From the NCBI GenBank assembly GCA_003154335.1, contig PMDE01000123.1:1225-23493 (forward strand): a stretch of 22,269 nt of DNA, given 5' to 3'. Each line of letters opens with the position of its first letter. The stretch's first letter is position 1. This document shows positions 6,019-13,022 of the stretch, piece after piece. The position numbers and the translations under genes were made by a program. This stretch comes from Methanoregula sp. Its GTDB lineage: Archaea; Halobacteriota; Methanomicrobia; Methanomicrobiales; Methanospirillaceae. The notes beneath the pieces are model-generated. The model made no database searches and was not told the origin of the DNA. It worked only from the letters and a program-made list of their open reading frames with translations.

Positions 6019-7731
6019 TCATTGGGTTGCATCCACTGCAATCACATGGGGATGCGGCGCATAGCTGTCGGGAACGGAGTAATTAGCCTCATTCACACTG
6101 TAATATTTGAGGAATTTCTCTTTCACATCATGCGCTACCTGCTTATTCGCATTGACTTTTACATCTACCCAGAACGTCCGTTTGTTGCCATTATCGACAA
6201 CGACCCCGTCTTTGACGCAGATCTTCCCGTCTTTGAAGAGGTATGCAACTCCCGAGAATGCCTTTTCGATCTCCTCGGGATCTGATGGCATTTTGTCAGG
6301 GTTGATATTGTAAATGGCAATGTCGGCATTCATGCCCGGCTTGAGTCCGCCGTAGTCCTTGCCCAGGCCGAGTGAGGATGCCGGACCCGCACGGGTCATT
6401 GCTGCAAGTTCGTAGAGCGTTATCTCGCGGTCGATCTCTGATATAGTAGTGGCACTGATGACCTTATCGGCATTCTTGAACGTGTTGAGTCTCTCGTCGC
6501 GTGCCTTCTTGCTCATCAACCACTTGATAACGCGAGGGTACCGGGTGAACGGCCCAGCGTTCGGATGGTCGGTCGTGATGAAGCATCGCATGGGGTCCTT
6601 TGCATAGAGTGCCAGCTCAAGCCCGATTGCCCACTGGATGGCGCAGACCTTGATGTCGGGACTGTAGATATAGGGAACAACGCCGGCTGCAGTCTCCAGT
6701 TCAACGTCCACGTTTGCCCATTTCAGGTGGTTGAGTCCGCCGAGGTGATGTTCAAACGGACCGTCCGCGGTCATCGTTGTTGTCTCGTCAAGGGTGACGT
6801 TACCGGTGTCGATGGTCAGGTTATCCTGCCGGTTAACGTAGTCCATGACTTCCTTTGCCTTGGACTCGAAGTTACCCCAGTTGTCTCCGCCATAAGAATG
6901 GAACTGGAGGTGGGTCTGGTGCATTACCTGTTTTCTGCCGAAATTGTTCCTGGCCTTGAACCCTTCTGCAAGTTTAAGGGTGTCCAGGGTGGTCTGGTAG
7001 CACCCGGGATTCCCAAGGTTGTTTCCATGGATATGGATTGAGTGAGGGAGGCCAAGATATTCGTTTGTTTCGATGAGACCGGTAATAATCTCTGCCGGGG
7101 TGATATCGAAATAGGGAACCGGGTCATTTACCGAGAGACAGTTCAGTCCCCATGCCCAGGCTTCAGTTCCGCCCGGGTTGACAACCTTAATCCCGTATCC
7201 CTTGGTCTGGTTGAGTGTCCATGCAACATAAGCCGCGTTATTCTCTATTTCATGGTTCTTGAGATATTCCAGCATGAACCAGTTGTTCCCGAAAACCGGG
7301 AGTGCCGCTTCATCAATAATCGGGGTATCGTGGATCTCTTCGTGCACATGGCGTGCATAGAGTGGAGGCATTGCTGCCTCCATCGCAAATGTGTATCCCA
7401 TGCGGGCGTACTCGTACCCGGTCTTGAACACTGTCGGGATGGATTTGCCGCCTTCAATCCTGGTCATGCCAGGTGTCTTGTGAGAATCGAAGAGCTTGTC
7501 CTCGGGACGGTACCAGCGGCCCAGGTTAACCTTTGGCCCGGCAACATGTGCGTGGATTTCCATCGCTCCTGCCATGATCGTCTTGCCCTTGGCATCGATC
7601 TGTTTTGCCGACGGAGACACCGAAGAGGTCTCAACAATTTTTCCGTCTTTTACCGCGATATCCTTCTTATCGCCCTTAATGCCCTGGACCGGGTCAAAGA
7701 CGTGGCCGTTTTTAATGATATATTCCGACAT
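6019..7731 (-). CDS. fwdA: formylmethanofuran dehydrogenase subunit A (amidohydrolase-fold formyl transfer site)
   Basis: FwdA condenses formate, made by FwdB and passed through an internal tunnel, with methanofuran. The 570-residue protein has the amidohydrolase fold with a binuclear metal site. Candidate ligands are H60 and H62 (MEIHAHVAG), K182 in GYGIKVVNPGG as the probable carboxylated lysine, H233 and H235 (SIHIHGNN), H271/H274 (MHQTHLQFH) and D388 (FITTDHPNAG). All expected motifs are present, so it should be active. The ATG overlaps the fwdB stop by one base (TAATG), a sign of translational coupling. Length and content match subunits in the Methanomicrobiales and other methanogens. 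Confidence 0.97.
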   Translation of the reverse strand: MSEYIIKNGHVFDPVQGIKGDKKDIAVKDGKIVETSSVSPSAKQIDAKGKTIMAGAMEIHAHVAGPKVNLGRWYRPEDKLFDSHKTPGMTRIEGGKSIPTVFKTGYEYARMGYTFAMEAAMPPLYARHVHEEIHDTPIIDEAALPVFGNNWFMLEYLKNHEIENNAAYVAWTLNQTKGYGIKVVNPGGTEAWAWGLNCLSVNDPVPYFDITPAEIITGLIETNEYLGLPHSIHIHGNNLGNPGCYQTTLDTLKLAEGFKARNNFGRKQVMHQTHLQFHSYGGDNWGNFESKAKEVMDYVNRQDNLTIDTGNVTLDETTTMTADGPFEHHLGGLNHLKWANVDVELETAAGVVPYIYSPDIKVCAIQWAIGLELALYAKDPMRCFITTDHPNAGPFTRYPRVIKWLMSKKARDERLNTFKNADKVISATTISEIDREITLYELAAMTRAGPASSLGLGKDYGGLKPGMNADIAIYNINPDKMPSDPEEIEKAFSGVAYLFKDGKICVKDGVVVDNGNKRTFWVDVKVNANKQVAHDVKEKFLKYYSVNEANYSVPDSYAPHPHVIAVDATQ

Positions 7732-9050
7732 TATTGCGCCCCCATGAGCTGGTCAACCTTTGCATTGATCTTTGTCAGCAACTCCACATCAGTCAGCATG
7801 CCATCAGGAGCATCGACGACCTTCCTTGTCTCGATGGGCACATTATCCATACGATAAGCGCACCCGCCAGTTTCGATTCCTACCAACGCTACAGGTATAT
7901 GAATGTCAGAGATCTCGGTCGACATGTTAATGTGCGGGTCAACGGTCACGGTTGGTTTCTTGGACATGCTGACGACCGCATCGATCGGGAAATGAGCGCC
8001 CGGATCAGTGGCGATATTGAAACAAGCTTCCACTTCGTTTCTTACGAGGAGATCAACGGATGTTGTCTCGCCGGTCTGGTAGCGGGCCTTGGTCCTGCGG
8101 GAGAGATCAACTGCATACGGGAACCCATACTGCCAGGAAAGTACCTGTCCGGACCCGGTCACGTTCCAGTGTCCCCTCATGGCAATGATCGAAAACTTTG
8201 TGACATCATTCATGTCGCGGGTCAGGTTGATTGCAATATCAATATTGTGATTCCTACCCAGCGTATGAGTGAGGCCCATCCCGAAGAAGATTACGCCAAA
8301 CCTGCCCTGTTTCAGTTCGTCAACGACCTGGTAGATCTTTTCCTTGGGAACTCCTCCGATGGTGTCAGGCAGTGCTTCTCCCCGGGCTGCTGTACGGAAT
8401 GCATTGAGGAGTTCGTAGTCATACCCCTGCTGTATCTGGATGAATTCATCTGCAACACGTGCGGTATCCGTGTACCGGCAATCTACACAGTATATCTTAC
8501 GGCCCTTGTGTCCTTTGACGGTAAAGAAACCCCGGGGGAAAATGGAGTACCGCGACATGTGGCGCGGGTGGGCATGAGCCGGGTTGCAGCCCCAAAATAC
8601 GATGCGGTCTGCACGGTTCTTGACTTCACCAAGGGTGCAGCTCGGTATACCGACATCCTGGATCGCAATCAGCGATGACCCATGGCAGACCGTTGCACAA
8701 TTGTCGACAACACCGCCGACTTTTTCGGCAATTTCGTGTCCCACGCTCATTGCCTGGCAGCTGGTGGATGCCCACCCGTACATCAGGGTCTTTTTGGACT
8801 TGACCAGCATGTTTGCCGTCCAGTCGATCGCTTCGTCGTAGGAAATCTCCTTAAACGTCCCGTCAGGCTGACGCTTGCGGGGCCGGGTGATCCTGCCGGG
8901 GAGACTCGTATGGTTGAACTTCTCTGCTCCGATTGCACAGGCATTGCGGACAGAGAGTATTTTCTTATTATCGTCTGATACGGTCACTTCGAGATCATCG
9001 CAGAGTGTCCCGCAGAACGGACAGGTTACATCAGTTACAACTTTTGGCAT
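7731..9050 (-). CDS. fwdB: formylmethanofuran dehydrogenase subunit B (molybdopterin catalytic subunit)
   Basis: FwdB reduces CO2 to formate at a tungsten or molybdenum bis-pyranopterin centre. The 439-residue protein begins with the [4Fe-4S] binding motif C10-x2-C13-x3-C17 (TCPFCGTLCDD), with a fourth cysteine C38 in RNACAIG. The metal ligand is most likely C122 in TVCHGSS, the position that is Cys or Sec in formate dehydrogenase relatives. Here it is a plain TGT/TGC cysteine, not a UGA selenocysteine. Molybdopterin-domain features such as FWGCNPAHAHPRHMSRY are visible. Whether the protein prefers tungsten (fwd) or molybdenum (fmd) cannot be told from sequence. It is six bases downstream of fwdD and overlaps fwdA by one base. 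Confidence 0.97.
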   Translation of the reverse strand: MPKVVTDVTCPFCGTLCDDLEVTVSDDNKKILSVRNACAIGAEKFNHTSLPGRITRPRKRQPDGTFKEISYDEAIDWTANMLVKSKKTLMYGWASTSCQAMSVGHEIAEKVGGVVDNCATVCHGSSLIAIQDVGIPSCTLGEVKNRADRIVFWGCNPAHAHPRHMSRYSIFPRGFFTVKGHKGRKIYCVDCRYTDTARVADEFIQIQQGYDYELLNAFRTAARGEALPDTIGGVPKEKIYQVVDELKQGRFGVIFFGMGLTHTLGRNHNIDIAINLTRDMNDVTKFSIIAMRGHWNVTGSGQVLSWQYGFPYAVDLSRRTKARYQTGETTSVDLLVRNEVEACFNIATDPGAHFPIDAVVSMSKKPTVTVDPHINMSTEISDIHIPVALVGIETGGCAYRMDNVPIETRKVVDAPDGMLTDVELLTKINAKVDQLMGAQ

Positions 9051-9056
9051 CGAACA

Positions 9057-9464
9057 TCACTTCCTTAAAAGACCACAGGCATCCTTGACTACATCCACTG
9101 CGCTCATGATCGGTGCATTCATAGAGACTTCAACATTCACCGGGAACCCTTTGAAACACGGTTCACCGGTAGAATACGTATATGCCGGAACTATCCTGTT
9201 CGCCCAGGGTCCCATCGGGATGTGGCAAAGGCCCGGATAGAGGTCCTGCCGGGTTTCGACTGCCTTGACAATAACGCTCCCGACTGAGCTGGTGACTTTG
9301 ACGTTGGTGTTCTTCCAGATGCCGAGTTTTTTGAAATCATCCGCGTGCATCTCAATGATTGAGCAGGCATCGAAGTATTTCTGGGACGTCTTACCCGCTT
9401 CCATACCGACACCCTGCTTGATGGTCCGGCATGTAATCATGTTAAGTGTAATCTTGTCTGTCAT
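9057..9464 (-). CDS. fwdD: formylmethanofuran dehydrogenase subunit D
   Basis: FwdD supplies the molybdopterin-dinucleotide-binding beta-barrel that in formate dehydrogenases is fused to the C-terminus of the catalytic chain; here it is a separate 135-residue subunit. Visible family motifs include MITCRTIKQGVGMEAGK at the start, VKVTSSVGSVIVKAV in the barrel, and the pterin-contact stretch GLCHIPMGPWANRI with YTYSTGEPCFKG. GGAGAA lies about 9 bases before the ATG on the minus strand. It sits between the ferredoxin gene (64-base gap) and fwdB (6-base gap), in normal operon order. Confidence 0.95.
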   Translation of the reverse strand: MTDKITLNMITCRTIKQGVGMEAGKTSQKYFDACSIIEMHADDFKKLGIWKNTNVKVTSSVGSVIVKAVETRQDLYPGLCHIPMGPWANRIVPAYTYSTGEPCFKGFPVNVEVSMNAPIMSAVDVVKDACGLLRK

Positions 9465-9528
9465 AGGTTCTCCTCGTGATTTTAATCGAATGCATACAAA
9501 ATCGAGTCAGATTCCTCATTGCCTACTT

Positions 9529-9852
9529 TCAGGTGTGCAATGGTGGGTAACAATGAACGGTTTCAGCACATTCTGTCACTGAATTACGCACCATATTCAG
9601 GTCTTCTCCCTTTCCAGAAAGGGTGATCACGTCCATAGGACAAGCTTCGACACAAACGCCGCAACCGGCACAAAGCTCATCTTTGAAATCAAGACTGATT
9701 GCTGCACCGTCCTGAACCACGTAAATCTTTTCCTTCGATGCAATTGAAGAAGGATCAACTGAGTGTAGCTCGAGGGCATTAACCGGACAGGCGGCAACAC
9801 AATTACCGCACCCGGAACATCGTTCAATATTAACATGTACTGAAAACGCCAT
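9529..9852 (-). CDS. two-cluster [4Fe-4S] ferredoxin, Fwd-associated (FwdG/F-like)
   Basis: A 107-residue ferredoxin with two CxxCxxCxxxCP motifs: C12, C15, C18, C22 and C61, C64, C67, C71. An insertion of about 30 residues separates the two halves, and the last 35 residues form a non-cluster tail with C97 and C102. As the first gene of the operon it probably transfers electrons into FwdB, as FwdG or FwdF do elsewhere; the polyferredoxin FwdF with many clusters is not in this window. ATG 9852 is chosen because GTGAT lies five bases before it; an in-frame GTG at 9861 is possible. AAAATTAAC repeats and AT-rich promoter-like sequence lie upstream. Confidence 0.88.
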   Translation of the reverse strand: MAFSVHVNIERCSGCGNCVAACPVNALELHSVDPSSIASKEKIYVVQDGAAISLDFKDELCAGCGVCVEACPMDVITLSGKGEDLNMVRNSVTECAETVHCYPPLHT

Positions 9853-9884
9853 ACATATCACAAACGGATTTGCCTAATTTTAGA

Positions 9885-9920
9885 GTTAATTTTGCCCTGT
9901 AATAAAATATTGTTAATTTT
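9885..9920 (-). promoter_or_regulatory. fwd operon promoter region with GTTAATTTT direct repeats
   Basis: GTTAATTTT occurs at 9885-9893 and 9912-9920 on the plus strand, so the minus-strand promoter reads AAAATTAAC twice, 27 bases apart. Between them lies AATAAAATATT (9901-9911), a candidate TATA box for a transcript starting about 25 bases downstream and leading to the ATG at 9852. Further GTTAAC and TTAAC words occur at 9972 and 10003. The repeats could be sites for a regulator or simply AT-rich promoter sequence. Confidence 0.4.
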
Positions 9921-10263
9921 TCAGACGGTAAATCATAATTATTTAATCTCATCAGGTCAATTTTGTGAATAGTTAACTTATATCCCGGTTTTTCTCAACA
10001 AATTAACAATCGACGAAGAAAAAATCGGAGACAATACCGGTTATCCTTCAGGAAATGTTGTATAAATTCCCTTTGAATATTTTTGAAATTTTTTTATTGG
10101 AACAATGAATGATTACGCGCAGATTATCCAGTTCACTATTTTTTTTAATGACCATTTGTGAATCGTGAGAAAATCCTATCTCTTTTTAACACTCTGAAAA
10201 CTATTTCTGTCATTTTATTACCCGGCAAACTCTCAATCCGGGATTTCAGAAGAGGATCTCATT

Positions 10264-10417
10264 TCAAGCCCGATAACTGCAATGAATAGCACCAATCAGA
10301 ATTAATAACGGAAGGGGAAAAAAGATCCAGTCGATTATTGTAGCAAAGGACTTCTCCAGTATTGCCTCACTCTGGCATTGGGGGCAGGAAGTTTTTTAAA
10401 ATTTCAAAGTTCCCCAT
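10264..10417 (-). pseudogene. frame-disrupted small zinc-ribbon-like fragment
   Basis: Reading the minus strand from ATG 10417 gives MGNFEILKN and then runs quickly into a stop. One base out of frame, after an A6 run, the sequence continues as SCPQCQSEAILEK, then a hydrophobic stretch IIDWIFFPLPLLILIGAI and HCSYRA before TGA at 10264-10266. Loss of one A from the run would join both parts into about 49 residues. The CPxC start, the aromatic-hydrophobic middle and a cysteine near the end resemble short zinc-ribbon proteins in which a second CxxC follows; here the second pair is incomplete. It may be a decayed gene or a single-base sequence error. I make this call from residue patterns only. 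Confidence 0.25.
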
Positions 10418-10531
10418 TAGCAACCGGGACACCCCCCTAAGGACAGCAGCATTCATCATAACTGGTCTATAGCGTGGTAACCATCCCGGAATAATTTCTG
10501 AATACCAGGATTTTCCTCCAGAAACCTGTGA

Positions 10532-10544
10532 AGTGTTAAACACT
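10532..10544. promoter_or_regulatory. 13-base palindrome AGTGTTAAACACT
   Basis: AGTGTT, a central A, then AACACT form a perfect inverted repeat 24-36 bases before the start of the metallo-hydrolase gene. The position fits an operator overlapping the promoter. The core GTTAAAC is shared with the direct repeat upstream of the DsrE fusion. Confidence 0.35.
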
Positions 10545-10567
10545 CTAATACGATAACGCCCAATAAT

Positions 10568-11362
10568 ATGTCGATGCGCTGCACAATTCTTGCCAGCGGT
10601 AGTAAGGGCAATTGCGTTTTTCTCGAAGGGGAGAGCGGGGCACTCATCCTTGATGCAGGCCTGAGCGCAAAAGAGACGTTCAAACGGCTGGAAAATGCGT
10701 CGCTGGATGCCGGACTAATTAACGCAGTGCTGGTCACCCATGAGCACGGTGACCATACAAAAGGACTCGATGTCTTCGTCCGCCGTCTCAGTGTCCCGGT
10801 CTACGCTACCGGCGGGACACTTGAGGATTTCCTTAACCACCGCCGAACCTCAGATAAATGCATAGAGAGCCATGTATGTCGTTATAACGAGCGGTTTGAG
10901 ATCAGGGATTTTTTGATCGAGCCCTTTGCCACATCGCATGATGCAGCCGAGCCCTGCGGGTTCATCATCCGGGAAAACGGCTTAACGCTGGGTTACTGTA
11001 CTGATACCGGTGTCATAACGCCACATATGATTGATCTGCTCAGGCACTGCGACGCTATCATTCTCGAGAGCAATCACTGCCCGGAAATGCTCCAGAACGG
11101 TCCTTATCCTGAATCGCTGAAACGGAGAATCCGGTCCAAACGGGGGCACCTGTCCAACACTGCCGCTGCACATTGCCTCCGGGTCATGGGAAAAGACGTC
11201 CCCCAGGTCATCCTCGCCCACATCAGCGAAATGAATAATACTCCCGGGAGGGTGATGGCAAGCGCCCGCGAGGGGCTCGGGCTCTTTTATGACGAGAAGA
11301 CGATCATTATCGCCTCACAATGCGGGACGTCCTGTACTTCACCTCAGCAGATAAAACTATAG
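10568..11362 (+). CDS. metallo-beta-lactamase-fold hydrolase, YycJ/WalJ-like
   Basis: This 264-residue cytoplasmic enzyme has the full MBL metal site. The signature THEHGDH (H58, H60, D62, H63) is followed by H124 in ATSHDAAEP, D146 in GYCTDTG and a histidine near the end in LAHISEMNN. The N-terminus RCTILASGSKGNC and the segment ILESNHCPEML are typical of the YycJ/WalJ subfamily, whose bacterial members are linked to DNA or cell-wall related exonuclease functions. The substrate in methanogens is unknown. Both Met1 and Met3 could be used. It is a single gene with the next gene convergent about 300 bases away. A palindrome in the promoter hints at regulation. Confidence 0.88.
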   Translation: MSMRCTILASGSKGNCVFLEGESGALILDAGLSAKETFKRLENASLDAGLINAVLVTHEHGDHTKGLDVFVRRLSVPVYATGGTLEDFLNHRRTSDKCIESHVCRYNERFEIRDFLIEPFATSHDAAEPCGFIIRENGLTLGYCTDTGVITPHMIDLLRHCDAIILESNHCPEMLQNGPYPESLKRRIRSKRGHLSNTAAAHCLRVMGKDVPQVILAHISEMNNTPGRVMASAREGLGLFYDEKTIIIASQCGTSCTSPQQIKL

Positions 11363-11660
11363 TACATCGACAGGAGAATTCCTTTTGTCAAATCATGGAG
11401 TGCCGGAATCTGATGAGAGGTTGTTTCTTTTTTAGACCGGGAAAAATCAACAGAAAATTCCCCTGTCTCTTTCGGGGCTTTTGCACAGGCTGCCATCGCC
11501 CGCCGTTGCAGAACCACATACTCATGATTCATCAGGAAAAGGAAATACGATCATTATAGAAAAGAGCTGAGCTGGATGCGGGCGGAAAGGCACCGTCTCT
11601 TCCTGATATTCTTCAGATGATATATGGTTGAAAATTAGCATTTTCCGGAGAGATCCGCAT
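11363..11660. other. 298-base convergent spacer
   Basis: This separates the hydrolase from a convergent gene. A 62-codon minus-strand frame (11344-11532, starting MNHEYVVLQRR) overlaps the end of the hydrolase; a TATAAT word lies about 25 bases before its ATG but there is no ribosome binding site or family match. On the plus strand short out-of-frame stretches such as EPHTHDSSGKGNTIIIEKS look protein-like, without a start codon. A small gene or relic is possible, but I cannot support one. The left and right ends show no strong hairpin terminator. Confidence 0.4.
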
Positions 11661-12857
11661 TCAGCTGTCTTTAACTTTCAGGAGCTTAAGACAGTACTGG
11701 TCAATCGAGTCAAGCATGGCTTTTTTTGCCTGTTTGACTTTCTTTTCTTCGTCCGATAGAAAATCACGCATCACGTACTCGAGTAGCGTAACATAGTAAT
11801 GGTGAAGGCCAAAGGTCACTTTTATCTCTTCTAAACAGGCGTGGGCTTCATATTGTCTGCCGCTCATCATCTCAAAAGCAAAATCAAGAAGAACGAGCGC
11901 TCGCTGCGGAATTTTTTTGCCTATCGCCATCTTCCTGAATGCATGAAAGACCTCTTCGCGGGTCGTGATGATCGCCAGATTAAGCCCATAATAGACCGGT
12001 TCAAGTTCCTCGGGGTACTGCTGGGTCATCTGCTTTACAACGCCTGCCACACCGCCGGCATCACGGTTTTCGAGTTTTTGCCGGTATGATTCCCGGAGGA
12101 AGTACATATCATGATAGAACCGCTCGGTCGCTACCCCTAAAAGTTCCTCCCTTATATCCTTTCTCCCGTCCTTTGTTGCCTTCTCGATCCCAATCCGTAA
12201 AAAATCACGTTCTTCAGGGAACCATTCAAGTGCCTTTTTCAGCATAAACCAGAAGACCTTGTTTATGACAGGATCATCGCCAATACCCATCTCCCTGAGC
12301 CGGTTTGTGGGCGGGTTTAACCGGACCAGCTCGATCATCTGCTCACGGGCGGCAAGTGCCTTGGGCGTGGGGCCCCGGGCGAGTTCTTCAGGACCGGTGG
12401 CTATACCCTGCGGAGGAGAACTCATAAAGTAACAGTACGCCAGCGCCGGGCTGATGAGTGCATCAATATTCCGGTATTTTTTTAACTGTTCAATCGCTTC
12501 GGCGTATTTACCGTTATTGATCATCTTCATACCGAGCACAATCTCGTAAAAAGCTTTGCCGGTTTTCCTGCGTTTGTTCCGTTCAGCGTAGTCAAACAGC
12601 TTCTCAACGAACAGGAGATCTTCTGAATTCTTACTCGCGTCCAGCACATGGAGCGTTATACCATCAATGAAGCGGTCATACAGCTCGTCATTTACGACCG
12701 GGAGTGCTTTTTCCAGTGTGGTAACGACATACCCGAAAAAAACGGGGATGTTTGCATCGATTTTATCGCTGTTTTTCTCGATATAGTCAAAAAAATCCTT
12801 TTTTATCTGGTTGAGTTTAACCCTGACGATTGCATCGGGCTGCCACTCTTCTTCCAT
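11661..12857 (-). CDS. unrecognised 398-residue helical-repeat (TPR-like) protein
   Basis: I do not recognise the family. The 398-residue chain is soluble and almost wholly helical, with alternating hydrophobic and charged residues in units resembling TPR or HEAT-like repeats. NNGKYAEAIEQLKKYRNIDA (about residues 112-131) reads like a TPR helix pair, and MSGRQYEAHACLEEIKVTFG near residue 340 is a second. There is no signal peptide, membrane helix or cysteine cluster. A role as a scaffold or interaction protein would be a guess. A TATA box at 12881-12889 lies about 25-30 bases before the ATG, so the message may be almost leaderless. It is transcribed away from the DNA ligase gene and stands alone. 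Confidence 0.8.
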   Translation of the reverse strand: MEEEWQPDAIVRVKLNQIKKDFFDYIEKNSDKIDANIPVFFGYVVTTLEKALPVVNDELYDRFIDGITLHVLDASKNSEDLLFVEKLFDYAERNKRRKTGKAFYEIVLGMKMINNGKYAEAIEQLKKYRNIDALISPALAYCYFMSSPPQGIATGPEELARGPTPKALAAREQMIELVRLNPPTNRLREMGIGDDPVINKVFWFMLKKALEWFPEERDFLRIGIEKATKDGRKDIREELLGVATERFYHDMYFLRESYRQKLENRDAGGVAGVVKQMTQQYPEELEPVYYGLNLAIITTREEVFHAFRKMAIGKKIPQRALVLLDFAFEMMSGRQYEAHACLEEIKVTFGLHHYYVTLLEYVMRDFLSDEEKKVKQAKKAMLDSIDQYCLKLLKVKDS

Positions 12858-12880
12858 ACAACAGAGTCACATCTTCGGGT

Positions 12881-12889
12881 TATAAATTT
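12881..12889 (-). promoter_or_regulatory. TATA box for the helical-repeat protein gene
   Basis: On the minus strand the sequence AAATTTATAACCC places AAATTTATA 24-32 bases before ATG 12857. That distance predicts a transcription start at or just before the start codon, as in leaderless archaeal mRNAs. Confidence 0.5.
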
Positions 12890-12925
12890 GTTTACGGTTC
12901 ACACAGGAAAATACCAGATTGGGAT

Positions 12926-12937
12926 TTTACTATAAAT
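12926..12937 (+). promoter_or_regulatory. candidate TATA box for the DNA ligase gene
   Basis: TTTACTATAAAT lies about 86-97 bases before ATG 13023. A start 25 bases downstream, near 12960, would give a leader of about 60 bases. It stands divergent to the TATA box at 12881-12889. Confidence 0.4.
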
Positions 12938-13022
12938 CCGGAGATATTGAAAGCGTTTCTTTGGAAAAGAGACAGCACAATGTTAATGCGTGCGTCTGAA
13001 CAACATCTCAAACGAAAAGATC

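Larger units (their letters stand above)
9853..10567. other. 715-base AT-rich spacer upstream of the fwd operon
   Basis: The spacer separates two outward-facing genes. The left part holds the promoter region of the fwd operon, with GTTAATTTT repeats and a TATA-like AATAAAATATT at 9901-9911. The middle is AT-rich with no supported gene; a small CCCGG/CCGGG hairpin lies at 10221-10242. A broken zinc-ribbon-like frame occupies 10264-10417 on the minus strand. The right end has the AGTGTTAAACACT palindrome just before the hydrolase gene. No RNA gene is recognised. Confidence 0.5.

Noticed and set aside
8045..9050. Possible selenocysteine form of fwdB
   Set aside because: The ligand position in TVCHGSS is an ordinary cysteine codon, and the frame has no internal UGA.
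9531..9861. GTG 9861 as start of the ferredoxin gene
   Set aside because: ATG 9852 has a better-spaced GTGAT and gives the usual short lead before the first cluster motif.
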